Shown: positions 35,953-44,304, counted from the first letter of the stretch. The stretch is 64,000 nt of DNA from Altererythrobacter sp. Root672 (GCF_001427865.1 NZ_LMHH01000004.1:1-64000); one strand, 5' to 3'. Made by a program: numbers and translations. The notes: a model not told the origin generated them from the sequence alone.

Positions 35953-36760
35953 GGTGCTGTCAGTCTAACCGCAACTCGTCTCCACCAGGCGCACCTCTCG
36001 CTTGATAGGCACAGCCCTCACGCCATCAGGTTTTGCCACTCGGCCAGGGCGGCCGAGCGACGGGTCTTGTAGGTTTGTCTGTCGGTGAGGTGACGTTCGA
36101 GGTTGAAGTGGTTGTGCAGGCTCTTCATCTGCCGGAACCTGAGCATCGCCCGTTCTCGTCGTCGGAACGGCAAGTGACTGTTCTCCACCCGGTTATTGGC
36201 CCAGCGTCCCACCTCCTGCTTCGCGGCATTGCCGAGCTCGCTCATCGCGGCCTTGTACGAGCGCAGGCCATCGGTGGTGATCGCTTCAGGTGAGCCGTGG
36301 CGCTTGAGCGCCTTCTTCATGAACCGCAGAGCAGCCGCCTTGTCCCTTGTCTTGGTAACGTAGCTCTCGAGCACCTCGCCCTCCTGGTCGACTGCTCGCC
36401 ACAGGTAGTGCATCTCGCCGTTGATCTTCACGTAAACCTCGTCGAGGTGCCACTTCCACTGCCGGAAGCCGCGCATCCGGCTCACCCGCTGGCGGCGGAC
36501 ATCAGCGGCAAACAGCGGGCCGAAGCGGTTCCACCAATGCCGCACCGTCTCGTGGCAGACATCGATCCCGCGCTCGAACAGCAGGTCTTCGACATTCCTC
36601 AGGCTGAGCGGGAAGCGCACATACATCATCACCACCAGGCGGATTACCTCAGGCGATGAATTGAAGTAGCGGAACGGGCTGGCGGGCTTGCGAGGACGAG
36701 GCATTCTCCCGTCGTATCCCCGGGGTCCTTACCAGTCGGTGCATTTGCTCTGACAGGGCC
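35953..36760 (-). mobile_element. IS6-family insertion sequence with a shortened transposase
   Basis: An 808-bp element with ends GGTGCTGTCAGTCTAACCGC and, outward from the right, GGCCCTGTCAGAGCAAATGC. It separates the ChaN-like gene from the spermidine-synthase-like gene and supplies the last codons of the latter. It is 30 bp shorter than the copy at 12745, and an in-frame loss of 30 bases in the transposase explains this. No 8-bp target duplication was seen. Confidence 0.85.
36018..36704 (-). CDS. IS6-family transposase with a 10-residue internal deletion
   Basis: A 228-aa frame starting MPRPRKPASPFRYFNSSPE. All DDE residues are present (WHLDEVYVKINGE, ITTDGLRSY, NNRVENSHLPF). Near the C-terminus it reads MKSLHNHFNLERH, where the intact copy at 12810 reads MKSLQKFASVHANVYNHF; about ten residues are lost in frame. 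Activity is uncertain. Confidence 0.85.
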   Translation of the reverse strand: MPRPRKPASPFRYFNSSPEVIRLVVMMYVRFPLSLRNVEDLLFERGIDVCHETVRHWWNRFGPLFAADVRRQRVSRMRGFRQWKWHLDEVYVKINGEMHYLWRAVDQEGEVLESYVTKTRDKAAALRFMKKALKRHGSPEAITTDGLRSYKAAMSELGNAAKQEVGRWANNRVENSHLPFRRRERAMLRFRQMKSLHNHFNLERHLTDRQTYKTRRSAALAEWQNLMA

Positions 36761-37744
36761 CGTGGGGCTGTAGTCCCGTAAATCGTGATCATCGTCGATT
36801 CTGCCGAACGACGCATCGTCCGAGGTTTCCAGGCAGCCTATGATTTCCTCGGCGAGAGATGCAAAAGACATTGTGTGTGTCTGATCGAGCGTCCGCGCGG
36901 CCTGCCGAATGGCTCCATGGTCGACATGGCCGGGATAGTCTTTGAAGGCGAAGACGATCCGGTTCATGCCTTGTTCGCTCGGCACGACGACGACCTTCTC
37001 GAAGCATTCGCGCAGACGGGTCAGATTTGCGCCATGCTTCCAGGGGAGATCACACAGGTTGGCAACGAAGATGCCTCCAGCCTTCAGCCTCGATCGGCAA
37101 TCGCGGTAGAATTCGGAGGAACAAAGTTGGGCGGACTGCCCGCCTGTGTCAAACCCGTCGACCAGCATGATGTCGCAGCTGCGCGCGTCACGTCTCACGA
37201 ACTCCGCGCCGTCCCCACAGATGATCTCGAAGCGCTCGCATTCGGGCGGCATGCAGAACTGCTCTCCCACAGCAATGACCTCGGGATCTATCTCGACCGC
37301 CCTGATCGAAGCGGCGGGAAGATATTCATAGCAGTATTTCGCCAGGGATCCGCCACCCAGCCCGATGATCTCGATGGTAGCTGGTGAGCGATGAAAGAGA
37401 AGAAAGCCCATCATGACGCGCGTGTAATCGAGCATCAGGTAGACCGGGTCGTTGATGTCCATGGCGCTCTGCACGAAAGCCCAATTCGCGAGAAGGCTTC
37501 GTATATTGCCCAGCTCAAAAACCAGAGGCGCCGCAAATTCAATCTGTTCCATTTGATAGCGACCATCAAACGCTGATGGGTACCTCTCGGCTCGGCGCTG
37601 CTCGCGGTCGATATCATCAAGATGGTCGAGGAAGCGATCCAGCTCGGCGGTCGGTTGTTCGCCAGCAAGCAAATCTGCCGTTGTATCAGGCGAGCAGAAC
37701 AGGTCCCCGGCCGGGCTCGGGCGACCTGAAGAACTATCGGTCAT
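36644..37744 (-). CDS. Spermidine-synthase-like protein, 3' end replaced by IS6
   Basis: A 366-residue frame. The middle is a class I SAM-type fold of the spermidine synthase (SpeE) kind: IEIIGLGGGSLAKYCYEYLP, RAVEIDPEVIAVG and IMLVDGFDTGG. It could transfer an aminopropyl group or be one of the many SpeE-like enzymes of other function. The last about 40 residues are encoded inside the IS6 element that begins at 36761, so the native C-terminus is lost. The start ATG (37742-37744) overlaps the end of a 39-residue membrane peptide gene. Confidence 0.7.
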   Translation of the reverse strand: MTDSSSGRPSPAGDLFCSPDTTADLLAGEQPTAELDRFLDHLDDIDREQRRAERYPSAFDGRYQMEQIEFAAPLVFELGNIRSLLANWAFVQSAMDINDPVYLMLDYTRVMMGFLLFHRSPATIEIIGLGGGSLAKYCYEYLPAASIRAVEIDPEVIAVGEQFCMPPECERFEIICGDGAEFVRRDARSCDIMLVDGFDTGGQSAQLCSSEFYRDCRSRLKAGGIFVANLCDLPWKHGANLTRLRECFEKVVVVPSEQGMNRIVFAFKDYPGHVDHGAIRQAARTLDQTHTMSFASLAEEIIGCLETSDDASFGRIDDDHDLRDYSPTGPVRANAPTGKDPGDTTGECLVLASPPARSATSIHRLR

Positions 37745-37853
37745 CTTTGCGTCGCGCGTTCTGACGATCGTGCGCGCGGCCGCCTGCAATGGTGACGCCA
37801 AAGAATAGGGCAAGGAGCATCATCGAAATAAGGACGATAAAGAATATGATCAT
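37734..37853 (-). CDS. 39-residue membrane peptide
   Basis: Starts MIIFFIVLISMMLLALFFG, one membrane helix, then a basic tail with several Arg and Lys residues. Its stop overlaps the start of the spermidine-synthase-like gene (ATGACCGATAG), suggesting coupling. A decayed version of its first 10 codons stands before the flippase gene near 43275, in the duplicated segment. Confidence 0.5.
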   Translation of the reverse strand: MIIFFIVLISMMLLALFFGVTIAGGRAHDRQNARRKDDR

Positions 37854-37959
37854 GGGCTATTCACTTCAAAGAACGAACAAATGATGAGGACTGGGCTGCC
37901 GGCTCGCTTTGCAGTAAAGTGTTTCGCTCGCGTCGCGCGGGACTGCGGTAGCAACGAGA

Positions 37960-38154
37960 TCAACGGCTTTGCCGCTTCTCAAGTAGTTGAGCCTTATCAT
38001 ACATTTCTTTCCAGGCTGCCGCGGCGCGAAGCGCTTGCTCTCGAATATTTGGCAGCGCGGATTCGTTTGCCTCAATCAACGAAGCCTGCAATCGGGCGAG
38101 AAAGAATTCGCTGCTACTACGCCCCGTTGGTTTCTGATTGGCGCGTGGATCCAC
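37960..38154 (-). CDS. 64-residue small protein, copy 1
   Basis: Starts at GTG (38152-38154) with AAAGGAG eight bases upstream. The helical sequence includes SSSEFFLARLQASLIEANES and ends LLEKRQSR. The same gene with the same length and ribosome-binding site lies at 43383-43577. Conservation of both copies while the genes around them decay suggests it is a real gene. Family unknown. Confidence 0.6.
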   Translation of the reverse strand: MDPRANQKPTGRSSSEFFLARLQASLIEANESALPNIREQALRAAAAWKEMYDKAQLLEKRQSR

Positions 38155-38155
38155 G

Positions 38156-38338
38156 TCACAAACTCCTTTCGCTTTTCGTCGTTGCCTGCGGCAGATCGGG
38201 AATTTGCCTGCTTACGTCGGGCATGCGGTCCCCGCCGCGCAACAAGGCAGTCTCGACCAGTTTAGGTGTGTCGAGATTCTCATGGACCCGCGCTCCGGTT
38301 TTGAGCGTGATCTCGGGAAAGGTAAGAAGGAGCGTCAT
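38156..38338 (-). pseudogene. 5' remnant of pckA
   Basis: The first 39 codons read MTLLLTFPEITLKTGARVHE and NLDTPKLVETALLRGGDRM, matching the N-terminus of pckA at 48046 ([32 protein letters not shown]). After that the frame diverges and stops. It is part of a decayed copy of the xre-small gene-pckA locus. Confidence 0.7.
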
Positions 38339-38528
38339 TTCGTCAGGGGTCTCTCAGCTCGCAAGTAGTAGTCGACGGGTCAGGTCTCAGTTGAGGGCGT
38401 CGCCGGTGGGAGCTTGAGCCTCAGCTTGGGGCGATGGGGTTTGTCCGGCCTGGGAGCAGTGGCGCCAGTTGCCCGTGCATCGATCGGGCGGCGATGACCT
38501 GACCGGCGGCTGGGCATTTTCTGCTCAA

Positions 38529-38807
38529 TCATCTCGGGCTCCCGGCGATCTCGGATCGCGAGACATGGTGGTCACCTTCCCCGAGAGCATGGGCTATCTC
38601 GGTCAGGAGCATAGATGCCTTCAGAGGTGTAAGGGCGGCCTCGCCGAGCTGACCATCCTCGTGATGGAAGGTCAGGACCACCCGGTACTCGCTTGGCTTC
38701 TGCGGTATCAGTCGCAAATGGGCGTTGACGCCGCAGACGCGAGCGCGGGTCGCACTTGATCTGGCAGCGGTTGGACGACCGAGGCAAAGTGAATCACTGC
38801 TGGGCAT
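38529..38807 (-). CDS. Small protein facing xre, decayed-locus copy 1
   Basis: A 92-residue frame paralogous to 47608-47883: VNAHLRLIPQKPSEYRVVLT here, VNAHLRLIPRDSGDFRVVIT there, then FHHEDG against FHQADG. The start ATG lies 45 bases from the palindrome at 38852. The protein lacks the basic C-terminus of the intact version. It may still be expressed, though the xre gene beside it is broken. Function unknown. Confidence 0.5.
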   Translation of the reverse strand: MPSSDSLCLGRPTAARSSATRARVCGVNAHLRLIPQKPSEYRVVLTFHHEDGQLGEAALTPLKASMLLTEIAHALGEGDHHVSRSEIAGSPR

Positions 38808-38851
38808 CTTCCATATATACAACCATCTTCTAACTTTTTAAGAGTGATTTT

Positions 38852-38868
38852 TGATGTATAAAACATCA
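38852..38868. promoter_or_regulatory. 17-bp palindrome, probable Xre operator (copy 1)
   Basis: TGATGTATAAAACATCA between the divergent small gene and the broken xre. One mismatch from a perfect palindrome. The same site stands at 44041 and 47547. Confidence 0.6.
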
Positions 38869-38877
38869 GGTGCGGTG

Positions 38878-39110
38878 GTGATCACCTCACAGCAAATGTG
38901 GGCCGCTCGGGCCTTCTCGGCCTGACCAGCGCCAACCTGCGAAACTGGCCAGTCTTTCGCTTCCACGATCCCGGGGATTGAGGCCTCCGACGTCCAAGTG
39001 CGCGGATTCGTGGACAGGCTAGTGAGGGTGATCGTCTGGAGCTCACCGGCGTCGAACTTCTCGACAAGCATGCACCGAGCAGCAGCGTGGGCCGGGGTGT
39101 CGGCCTGCGA
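38878..39110 (+). pseudogene. Xre-family regulator, decayed copy 1
   Basis: Starts GTG with VITSQQMWAARAFSA and then a stop; the following DNA still encodes fragments such as VELLDKHAPSSSVGRGVG in the matching order (GIELLGENAPSTGVGRGV in the intact gene at 47216). Frameshifts and stops make it a pseudogene. Confidence 0.7.
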
Positions 39111-39114
39111 GGAT

Positions 39115-39173
39115 TCAGGTCGGTTTCCTCACAAACTCCGCGCGCAATACCAGCCCCTTGATACCCTCGTAGC
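39115..39173 (-). pseudogene. 3' end of a PhnA-like gene, cut by the 163-bp element
   Basis: Encodes YEGIKGLVLRAEFVRKPT and a stop, equal to the last codons of the intact gene at 44305-44610 except one residue. The element at 39174-39336 begins exactly where the match ends. Confidence 0.75.
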
Positions 39174-39336
39174 GGTGCTGTCAGAGCAACTGCACTCGGC
39201 CGACTGAGGGCGCTATTCCAGTTCGTTTCGGGTCGGTATTTGGGTCAAACGCACTCGTACCCGGATCGTAGCCGGTGACGAGTTGAAGACTGACAGCGCC
39301 CCAAATTCTAGCAGGTGCATCTGTTCTGACAATTCC
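39174..39336. repeat. 163-bp inverted-repeat element, copy 2
   Basis: Starts GGTGCTGTCAGAGCAACTG and ends GGTGCATCTGTTCTGACAAT. Inside it are GCATTCGTA-like and GAGACTGACAGC-like blocks shared with the other copies. It joins two truncated minus-strand genes, a PhnA-like 3' end and a lipoprotein 5' end. Confidence 0.8.
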
Positions 39337-39528
39337 CGCCGGATTACTGCCAGGCCGCACGATGCTGGTGTCTACTTCAATCACGCTAGAACCGCTCTTG
39401 AGCCCCTCAGGCATGTCGACCTCAACGGTCATTCGATAACGGTATGTTGGAGTCTCGTCGGCACAAGCGACAAGCGTGACGGTGGGGAAAAGCAGTCCCG
39501 CCAATAGCACCAACCGGCGTCGAAACAT
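39181..39528 (-). pseudogene. Predicted lipoprotein, 3' end replaced by the 163-bp element
   Basis: The native part (39337-39528) begins MFRRRLVLLAGLLFPTVTLV followed by a lipobox Cys, with GGAAGAAG upstream. It goes on with YRYRMTVEVDMPEGLKSGSS. From 39336 down the frame is encoded by the repeat element and ends at 39181, so about 50 residues at the C-terminus are foreign. Probably non-functional. Confidence 0.6.
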
Positions 39529-39639
39529 GGCTTCTTCCTTCCGGGTGACGTTCACCGACTGTCGGCGCAACTCCCGGTCGAAAGGTCGGTTATCATCGCC
39601 AGGTAAAGCCTGAGTTATGTCAAAGGATCTCAAAACTCG

Positions 39640-39758
39640 GATGATCGCTTTCCACCCATTCCGAACTCTTTGACGGCTACCGTTAAGCAGACGGTCCGCT
39701 TTGCGGCTCATTGCTGGCTTTCGTGAATGTCTGCAATGGGTGGAAAGCGGACATTCGG
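39640..39758. repeat. ATGTCCGC palindromic intergenic repeat
   Basis: Left half GATCGCTTTCCACCCATTC and right half CAATGGGTGGAAAGCGGACA, with GACGGTCCGCTTTGCGGC in the middle. One of the longer members, just upstream of the gene at 39776. Confidence 0.65.
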
Positions 39759-39775
39759 TCGGCTATCCCTACGGG

Positions 39776-40183
39776 ATGGCAACACCGACTGAGCATCATC
39801 CAAGCGTCCACAAGCTCCTCACGTTTCTCGCGAGAATACCTGCGGTAAAGACCAACGAGACGCCGTGGGGTGGCTTCGGCTCCGGTATCGATGAAAATGG
39901 ATGGTGGGTGAAGTTCTGGCTAGATATCGACCATCACCTCGCTTGGAGTTCTGTGCAGGAAATAGGGCATGTTCTCAACGAACTATCCGTCGTAGAGCGC
40001 TTGCCCACCATCTTCAAACCGGTGTCTCCGCCACCGTATCTGAACGGCGGTCCGCGCGAGTACCTCGCCTGGGTCATCGAATGCCGGGACGGCAAGTTCA
40101 AACCCGGAACCGTCGCTGACTGGCTGGAGGGCCGCCTGCCTACGCCGGTCGATGACATCGCCGCTTGGCCTGACGAGGACTAG
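39776..40183 (+). CDS. Small soluble protein, possibly immunity-like
   Basis: A 135-aa acidic protein starting MATPTEHHPSVHKLLTFLAR, with many Trp residues (GGFGSGIDENGWWVKFWLDI) and an acidic end (DDIAAWPDED). Its size, acidity and aromatic content recall immunity proteins of polymorphic toxin systems, but I cannot place it in a family and no toxin gene is near. It is bracketed by two palindromic repeats. Confidence 0.5.
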   Translation: MATPTEHHPSVHKLLTFLARIPAVKTNETPWGGFGSGIDENGWWVKFWLDIDHHLAWSSVQEIGHVLNELSVVERLPTIFKPVSPPPYLNGGPREYLAWVIECRDGKFKPGTVADWLEGRLPTPVDDIAAWPDED

Positions 40184-40188
40184 TTGCT

Positions 40189-40293
40189 GAATGTCCGCAA
40201 TGGGTCGTTTGCAGACGGTCAGCTTTGGAGCGAGTGCCGATTTGCGCTTTTGCCGGTCGGAATGACCGACATGGGTGGAAAGCGGACGTTCCC
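40189..40293. repeat. ATGTCCGC palindromic repeat, complete form
   Basis: Starts ATGTCCGCAATGGGTCG and ends CATGGGTGGAAAGCGGACGT. At about 105 bases it may be a full-length member of the family. Confidence 0.7.
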
Positions 40294-40362
40294 CCCTACT
40301 GAGCCACGGCCAAGAGTTGAGCTCGAACATACGAGCGATACGTAGCTATGGGGCTGAAGCCT

Positions 40363-41607
40363 TCAGTTGCCGCCCGTAGGCACCGCGGGCGCAACTTGCT
40401 TGGCCCTGTCGGTTTGCGCCTTTTCCGCATCCTCGCTCAACCGCCCCAATCGGTCGTCATCTTCGCGTGACTTCTCTTTCTCGCCCAAGCGCCAGTAGAG
40501 ATCGGCGCGCATGCGAAGCGACCATGCATCCGCTGGGTCAAGCCGCAACGCTTCGGTGAGGAAGTCCACCGCTTTTCGCATGTCCCCTGACCGTGCACTA
40601 AGAAGTGCCCTGCCTCGCAGCACAACGGTATTTGACGGATCAATGGCGGTGGCTGCAGCGAAATCCCGTTCAGCCGCGGCGCGATTGTCCTTCCAGGCGT
40701 ATGCGATGCCCCGGTTGACAAGAGCCCATTGATTGTCCGGCTCCAACTCGAGCAGCCGAGTGAAATCGGCGATTGCTTCATCAAGTCGCCCGATGTCGAG
40801 AAATGTCAGCCCTCTGTTGAGGTAACCCCCGGCGTTTTCTGGCCGCAATTTCAGCGATGCGCTGTAGTCGGCGAGGGCTCTCCTCCGGTCCCCCAGCCGC
40901 TGATAAATCAAACCGCGGTTATAGAAGGCATAAGAGTTCGCGGGATCGAGGTCGATGGCCTGATCATAGTCCGCGAGAGCCTTCTGGTACTCGCCCAGCC
41001 GATGATATGCGTACCCGCGAGCTGACAGGATGTCAGCCCGATCCTGGCTTGAGTTGTGGCGCCGGCCTAGCAATTCATTGCACGCGGAAAGTTCTTCCTG
41101 CGGTGTGTGGCCCGTCTGTCGATCGTAGCAACGCTCCTCATCTGCTTGCCCGATCGTAACAAAAGCCAGCCAGACGAATGCACCGCCGAGGACCGTGTTC
41201 CACGAGAGGGATGCCCAAAAACGCTTTGGCTGTGTATCACGTTCATACGGGCCCAATGACCCCCTGCTGAGAGGCTCAATTCGTCCTTTCAGAAGGCCAT
41301 CCACGACTGAAAAGAACGCGAAGGCGCCGAAACCTAGCATCAGGATCGGAAAGAACTCTGGCGATCGAGCGAACTTCTCTGCCGCGGGCGTGAATATAAA
41401 AATTGCGATGGCCGCCAAGCCGGCAAGAACAACCGAACTGCGGATCAACTGCTCCGACGTACGCCAGCCTAGGTCCTCCGGTGGCATGGTAATGTCGCGC
41501 GCCCGTGGGGAGTGCTCGATATGCGAATAAAGGTATCGTGCCGGCGCAAAGGCGGCTGCTGCGATCGCCATCAGAAGCCATGCTTTTGTCGGGATCGCGT
41601 CGAACAT
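40363..41607 (-). CDS. Membrane-anchored TPR protein
   Basis: A 414-aa protein. Three or four hydrophobic helices lie in the first 150 residues (AWLLMAIAAAAFAPARYLY, VVLAGLAAIAIFIF, FFPILMLGFGAFAFFSVV, VLGGAFVWLAFVTIG). From about residue 170 there are at least five TPR repeats (GYAYHRLGEYQKALADYDQA, GLIYQRLGDRRRALADYSAS, GLTFLDIGRLDEAIADFTRL and so on). TPRs are protein-interaction scaffolds. The ATG at 41605-41607 is used because the upstream codons lie in a palindromic repeat. Partner unknown. Confidence 0.75.
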   Translation of the reverse strand: MFDAIPTKAWLLMAIAAAAFAPARYLYSHIEHSPRARDITMPPEDLGWRTSEQLIRSSVVLAGLAAIAIFIFTPAAEKFARSPEFFPILMLGFGAFAFFSVVDGLLKGRIEPLSRGSLGPYERDTQPKRFWASLSWNTVLGGAFVWLAFVTIGQADEERCYDRQTGHTPQEELSACNELLGRRHNSSQDRADILSARGYAYHRLGEYQKALADYDQAIDLDPANSYAFYNRGLIYQRLGDRRRALADYSASLKLRPENAGGYLNRGLTFLDIGRLDEAIADFTRLLELEPDNQWALVNRGIAYAWKDNRAAAERDFAAATAIDPSNTVVLRGRALLSARSGDMRKAVDFLTEALRLDPADAWSLRMRADLYWRLGEKEKSREDDDRLGRLSEDAEKAQTDRAKQVAPAVPTGGN

Positions 41608-41633
41608 TCTGCGGCAACCTTGGCCCGCCCCGC

Positions 41634-41668
41634 GAATGTCCGCAATGGGTCGAAAGCGGACCGTCCCC
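41634..41668. repeat. ATGTCCGC repeat, short form
   Basis: GAATGTCCGCAATGGGTCG followed by AAAGCGGACCG; only one half with a short partner, just upstream of the TPR gene. Confidence 0.55.
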
Positions 41669-41678
41669 AAATGGCTGA

Positions 41679-41841
41679 GGTGTTGTCAGCGCAACCCACC
41701 TGACCGATTGAGGAGGCTAACCTCCTCCACTTCTGCTTGGCATTTCGGCCAATCGCATCCGAGCCCGGAGAATAGTCGGTGACGATCGAGAGACGGACAG
41801 CGTCTCAATTCATACGAGGTGCGTGCGGCCTGACAGGGCCC
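41679..41841. repeat. 163-bp inverted-repeat element, copy 3
   Basis: Starts GGTGTTGTCAGCGCAACCC and ends GGTGCGTGCGGCCTGACAG plus GGCC. It is the most diverged interior among the copies but keeps exact length. A lone extra end, GGTGCAATTGGTCTGACAG, follows at 41863-41886 inside the 3' end of the flippase gene. Confidence 0.7.
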
Positions 41842-41849
41842 TTCAAGAC

Positions 41850-43223
41850 CTAATCCGGAAGTCGGTGCAATTGGTCTGACAGCGCCGATTTACCGGAGAA
41901 CGCCTCGCGCAGCCCCTTGCGCAGCATCACCGAGAGTATGCCGATCCAGACAAGACCCATCGCAACGTGCGCTATGCTTGCTCCCATTGGGCCAATCCTT
42001 GGGATCAGGACGATCGCCGTCGCGTGGAACACGGGCACGACGACCAGTACCGCCAGGAAGAGGCTGCGCGCCTTTCCCATCGAAAGCAGCGCTGCGCGCT
42101 TTACCGAGGCGCTAAGCATCAGCACGACTGCAAAGACCTGAACTGTCAGAAGCGGAGCAGCAGCAACGAAGTCGGGCCCGGCGAGAATCACCATCAACGG
42201 CTCCGCGACGAAGAGCATCGCCGCGAAGAGCGCCAGCCCAAAGCCTGCGAGCATGATCTCGGTCTGCAGGACGACATTGCGGAACTCGTGCAGTGCCTTT
42301 GCATTCCAGTGTCGCGCAATTTCAGGATAAACCACCGCCTGCACCTGTGCGCCGGCCTGATACATCGCTCGGCCAACGCGCTTGGCGATGTGAAAGAGGC
42401 CCGCGCCGGCGGGGTCCGCCAATGCGCCAACCAGTAGCGTGTCGAGCTGTTGCGCGCTTGACCAGGCGGTCAACGAGAGGTTGGTCGACCAGATGAATTT
42501 CCAGATCTCGGGAAAGCGCATCCCGATGCCCTTCAGCGACGCGCGGTGTATCCGGTTCAAGCCGCGTCTCGCGAGCTCATACAGGGCTGCGGCCAGTAGC
42601 AAGATCGATCCCAGAATCTGGGTGCCTGTCCAGATCAGCACGAACTCGAAGAGCCCGGCGCCCGCGAGGTAGGCGACAACGCAGAACACCAGCTTGATCG
42701 CGGTACTGACGACCTGAAGATAGGCGATGCTACGAAACCGTCCCGCCAGTCGCAGGATTCCAGTCGGCGTGTCGTGCAACCGGAATAGCAGGCTGCTGAT
42801 GTAGATCAGCACCAGTCCGTAGGTTGGGTTCGACCAGTCGTAGAAATGTCCGGCGAGAAAGAGGATGACCACTGCCAGGAGCCAGCTCGCGAATGCCGCC
42901 GACATGTCGAGCACAAAACCGAATTTGAACAACGCGCCGAGGGCATCGGCGTCGTGCTCGTCATTTAGCCCTGCGCCATAGCGGATCATCGGTTGCCAGG
43001 TCTGAAAGCTGATGAGCAATTCCATTGCCTGGGCAAAGGTGACCATCAGGGCCAGCTGACCAAAGTCGGCAGGCCCCAGCGCGCGTGCCGTCAATGCCAC
43101 TGCGACGAGCCCGAGAACGAGCGTCACTGCATTGCCCGAAAGCAGATGTCCGACATTGCGGGTGCGAACGCGAAAGGCCTCGCTTCCGATCACGGTCAGA
43201 AGGCGGTTGGCCAGGGAGCTCAC
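41850..43223 (-). CDS. Polysaccharide flippase (Wzx/MVF-type)
   Basis: A 457-aa membrane protein with about 12-14 hydrophobic helices and the N-terminal features of the oligosaccharide flippase family (LLSGNAVTLVLGLVAVALTA, then RALGPADFGQLAL). It should flip lipid-linked sugar units for capsule or exopolysaccharide. The start is GTG at 43221-43223. The last 14 codons (SALSDQLHRLPD) fall in an IS6-like end, so the true C-terminus may have been changed. Its start abuts a duplicated segment. Confidence 0.8.
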   Translation of the reverse strand: MSSLANRLLTVIGSEAFRVRTRNVGHLLSGNAVTLVLGLVAVALTARALGPADFGQLALMVTFAQAMELLISFQTWQPMIRYGAGLNDEHDADALGALFKFGFVLDMSAAFASWLLAVVILFLAGHFYDWSNPTYGLVLIYISSLLFRLHDTPTGILRLAGRFRSIAYLQVVSTAIKLVFCVVAYLAGAGLFEFVLIWTGTQILGSILLLAAALYELARRGLNRIHRASLKGIGMRFPEIWKFIWSTNLSLTAWSSAQQLDTLLVGALADPAGAGLFHIAKRVGRAMYQAGAQVQAVVYPEIARHWNAKALHEFRNVVLQTEIMLAGFGLALFAAMLFVAEPLMVILAGPDFVAAAPLLTVQVFAVVLMLSASVKRAALLSMGKARSLFLAVLVVVPVFHATAIVLIPRIGPMGASIAHVAMGLVWIGILSVMLRKGLREAFSGKSALSDQLHRLPD

Positions 43224-43382
43224 GGGAGCTGGTTCGTCGTCGCAATGGAAACAAGGACAATGAAAGATATGATCATGGGTTGTTCACTTCAAAGAACGAA
43301 GCAACGATGAGGCCTGAGTTACCGGCGCACTGTGCGGTGAAATGCTCCGCTCGCATCGCACCGGACGCCAGTGGCAGCGAGA

Positions 43383-43577
43383 TCAACGGCCTTGTCGCTT
43401 CTCAAGAAGTTGGGCTTTATCATGCATTTCTTTCCAGGCTGCCGCGGCCCGAAGCGCTTGCTCTCGGATATTTGGCAGCGCGGATTCGTTTGCCTCGATC
43501 AAAGAGGCCTGCAAGCGGGCGAGAAAGAACTCACTGCTACTACGCCCTGTTGGTTTCAGGTTAGCGCCTGGGCCCAC
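43383..43577 (-). CDS. 64-residue small protein, copy 2
   Basis: Same length, GTG start and AAAGGAG site as 37960-38154; the two differ by a few residues only (VGPGANLKPTGRSSSEFFLA against VDPRANQKPTGRSSSEFFLA). It overlaps the 3' end of the frame at 43556. Confidence 0.6.
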   Translation of the reverse strand: MGPGANLKPTGRSSSEFFLARLQASLIEANESALPNIREQALRAAAAWKEMHDKAQLLEKRQGR

Positions 43578-43996
43578 GTCACAAACTCCTTTCGCTTTTC
43601 GTCGTTGCCTTCGGCAGATCGGGAATCTGCCCACTTCCCCCAGACATGCAGACCTCGTCGCGCTGCAAGGCGATCTCGAGTTGAGGGCGTCGCCGGCGGC
43701 CGGGTATCTCTTCCTCGATCATCTCGGGCTCCGGACAATCTCGGACCGCGAGACATGGTGGTCACCGCCCCAAGGACGCGGGTGGTTTCTGACAAGTGGA
43801 TCAATGACTCCAGAGACGTAAGGTCGGCCTCACCGAGCAACCCATCCTCGTGGTGGAAGGTCAGGACCACCCGGCAACCGCCTGGCATCTGAATTATCAA
43901 GCGCGAATGGACGTTGACACCGCCGATGCGAGCGCAGCACGCACTTGATCGGGCGGCGGCTGGACGACCGAGGAAAAGTGAATCACCACGGGGCAT
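43556..43996 (-). pseudogene. Small protein facing xre, decayed-locus copy 2
   Basis: The first about 75 codons are homologous to 47608-47883 (GGVNVHSRLIIQMPGGCRVV, then LTFHHEDGLLGEADL). The remaining 70 codons are unrelated and probably result from a deletion that removed the pckA remnant seen in copy 1. ATG at 43994-43996. Likely not functional. Confidence 0.5.
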
Positions 43997-44040
43997 CTTT
44001 CAAATATACAGCCATCTTCTAGCTTTTTAAGAGTAATTTT

Positions 44041-44057
44041 TGATGTTTAAAACATCA
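44041..44057. promoter_or_regulatory. 17-bp palindrome, probable Xre operator (copy 2)
   Basis: TGATGTTTAAAACATCA, a perfect 8+1+8 palindrome, 10 bases from the decayed xre start and in the same place as the sites at 38852 and 47547. Confidence 0.65.
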
Positions 44058-44066
44058 GGCGCTCCG

Positions 44067-44300
44067 ATGATCACCTCACAGAAAAGTGGGCCGCTCTGGC
44101 CCCTCTCGGTCTGGACCAGCGCCAACCAGCGGAACAGGCCAGTCTTGCGCTTCCACGATCCCGCAGCTTGAGGCGGCCCACGTCCAAGTGCGCGCATTCA
44201 TCGACAGGCTAGTGAGAGTGATCGTTTGGGGCGGGTGGGCATCGAACACCTCGACAAGCATGCACCGAGCAGCAGCGTGGGCCGGGGTGTCCGCCCACGA
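44067..44300 (+). pseudogene. Xre-family regulator, decayed copy 2
   Basis: Opens ATG ATC ACC TCA CAG as in the intact gene, then loses frame after six codons; later fragments match the intact gene in order up to SSVGRGVS-like codons. A PhnA-like gene on the other strand ends beside it. Confidence 0.65.
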
Positions 44301-44304
44301 TTAT

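Noticed and set aside
34866-36005. A plus-strand frame of about 379 codons
   Set aside because: Antisense to the ChaN-like gene, running into the IS6 end; the paralogue at 51145 shows the same kind of shadow.
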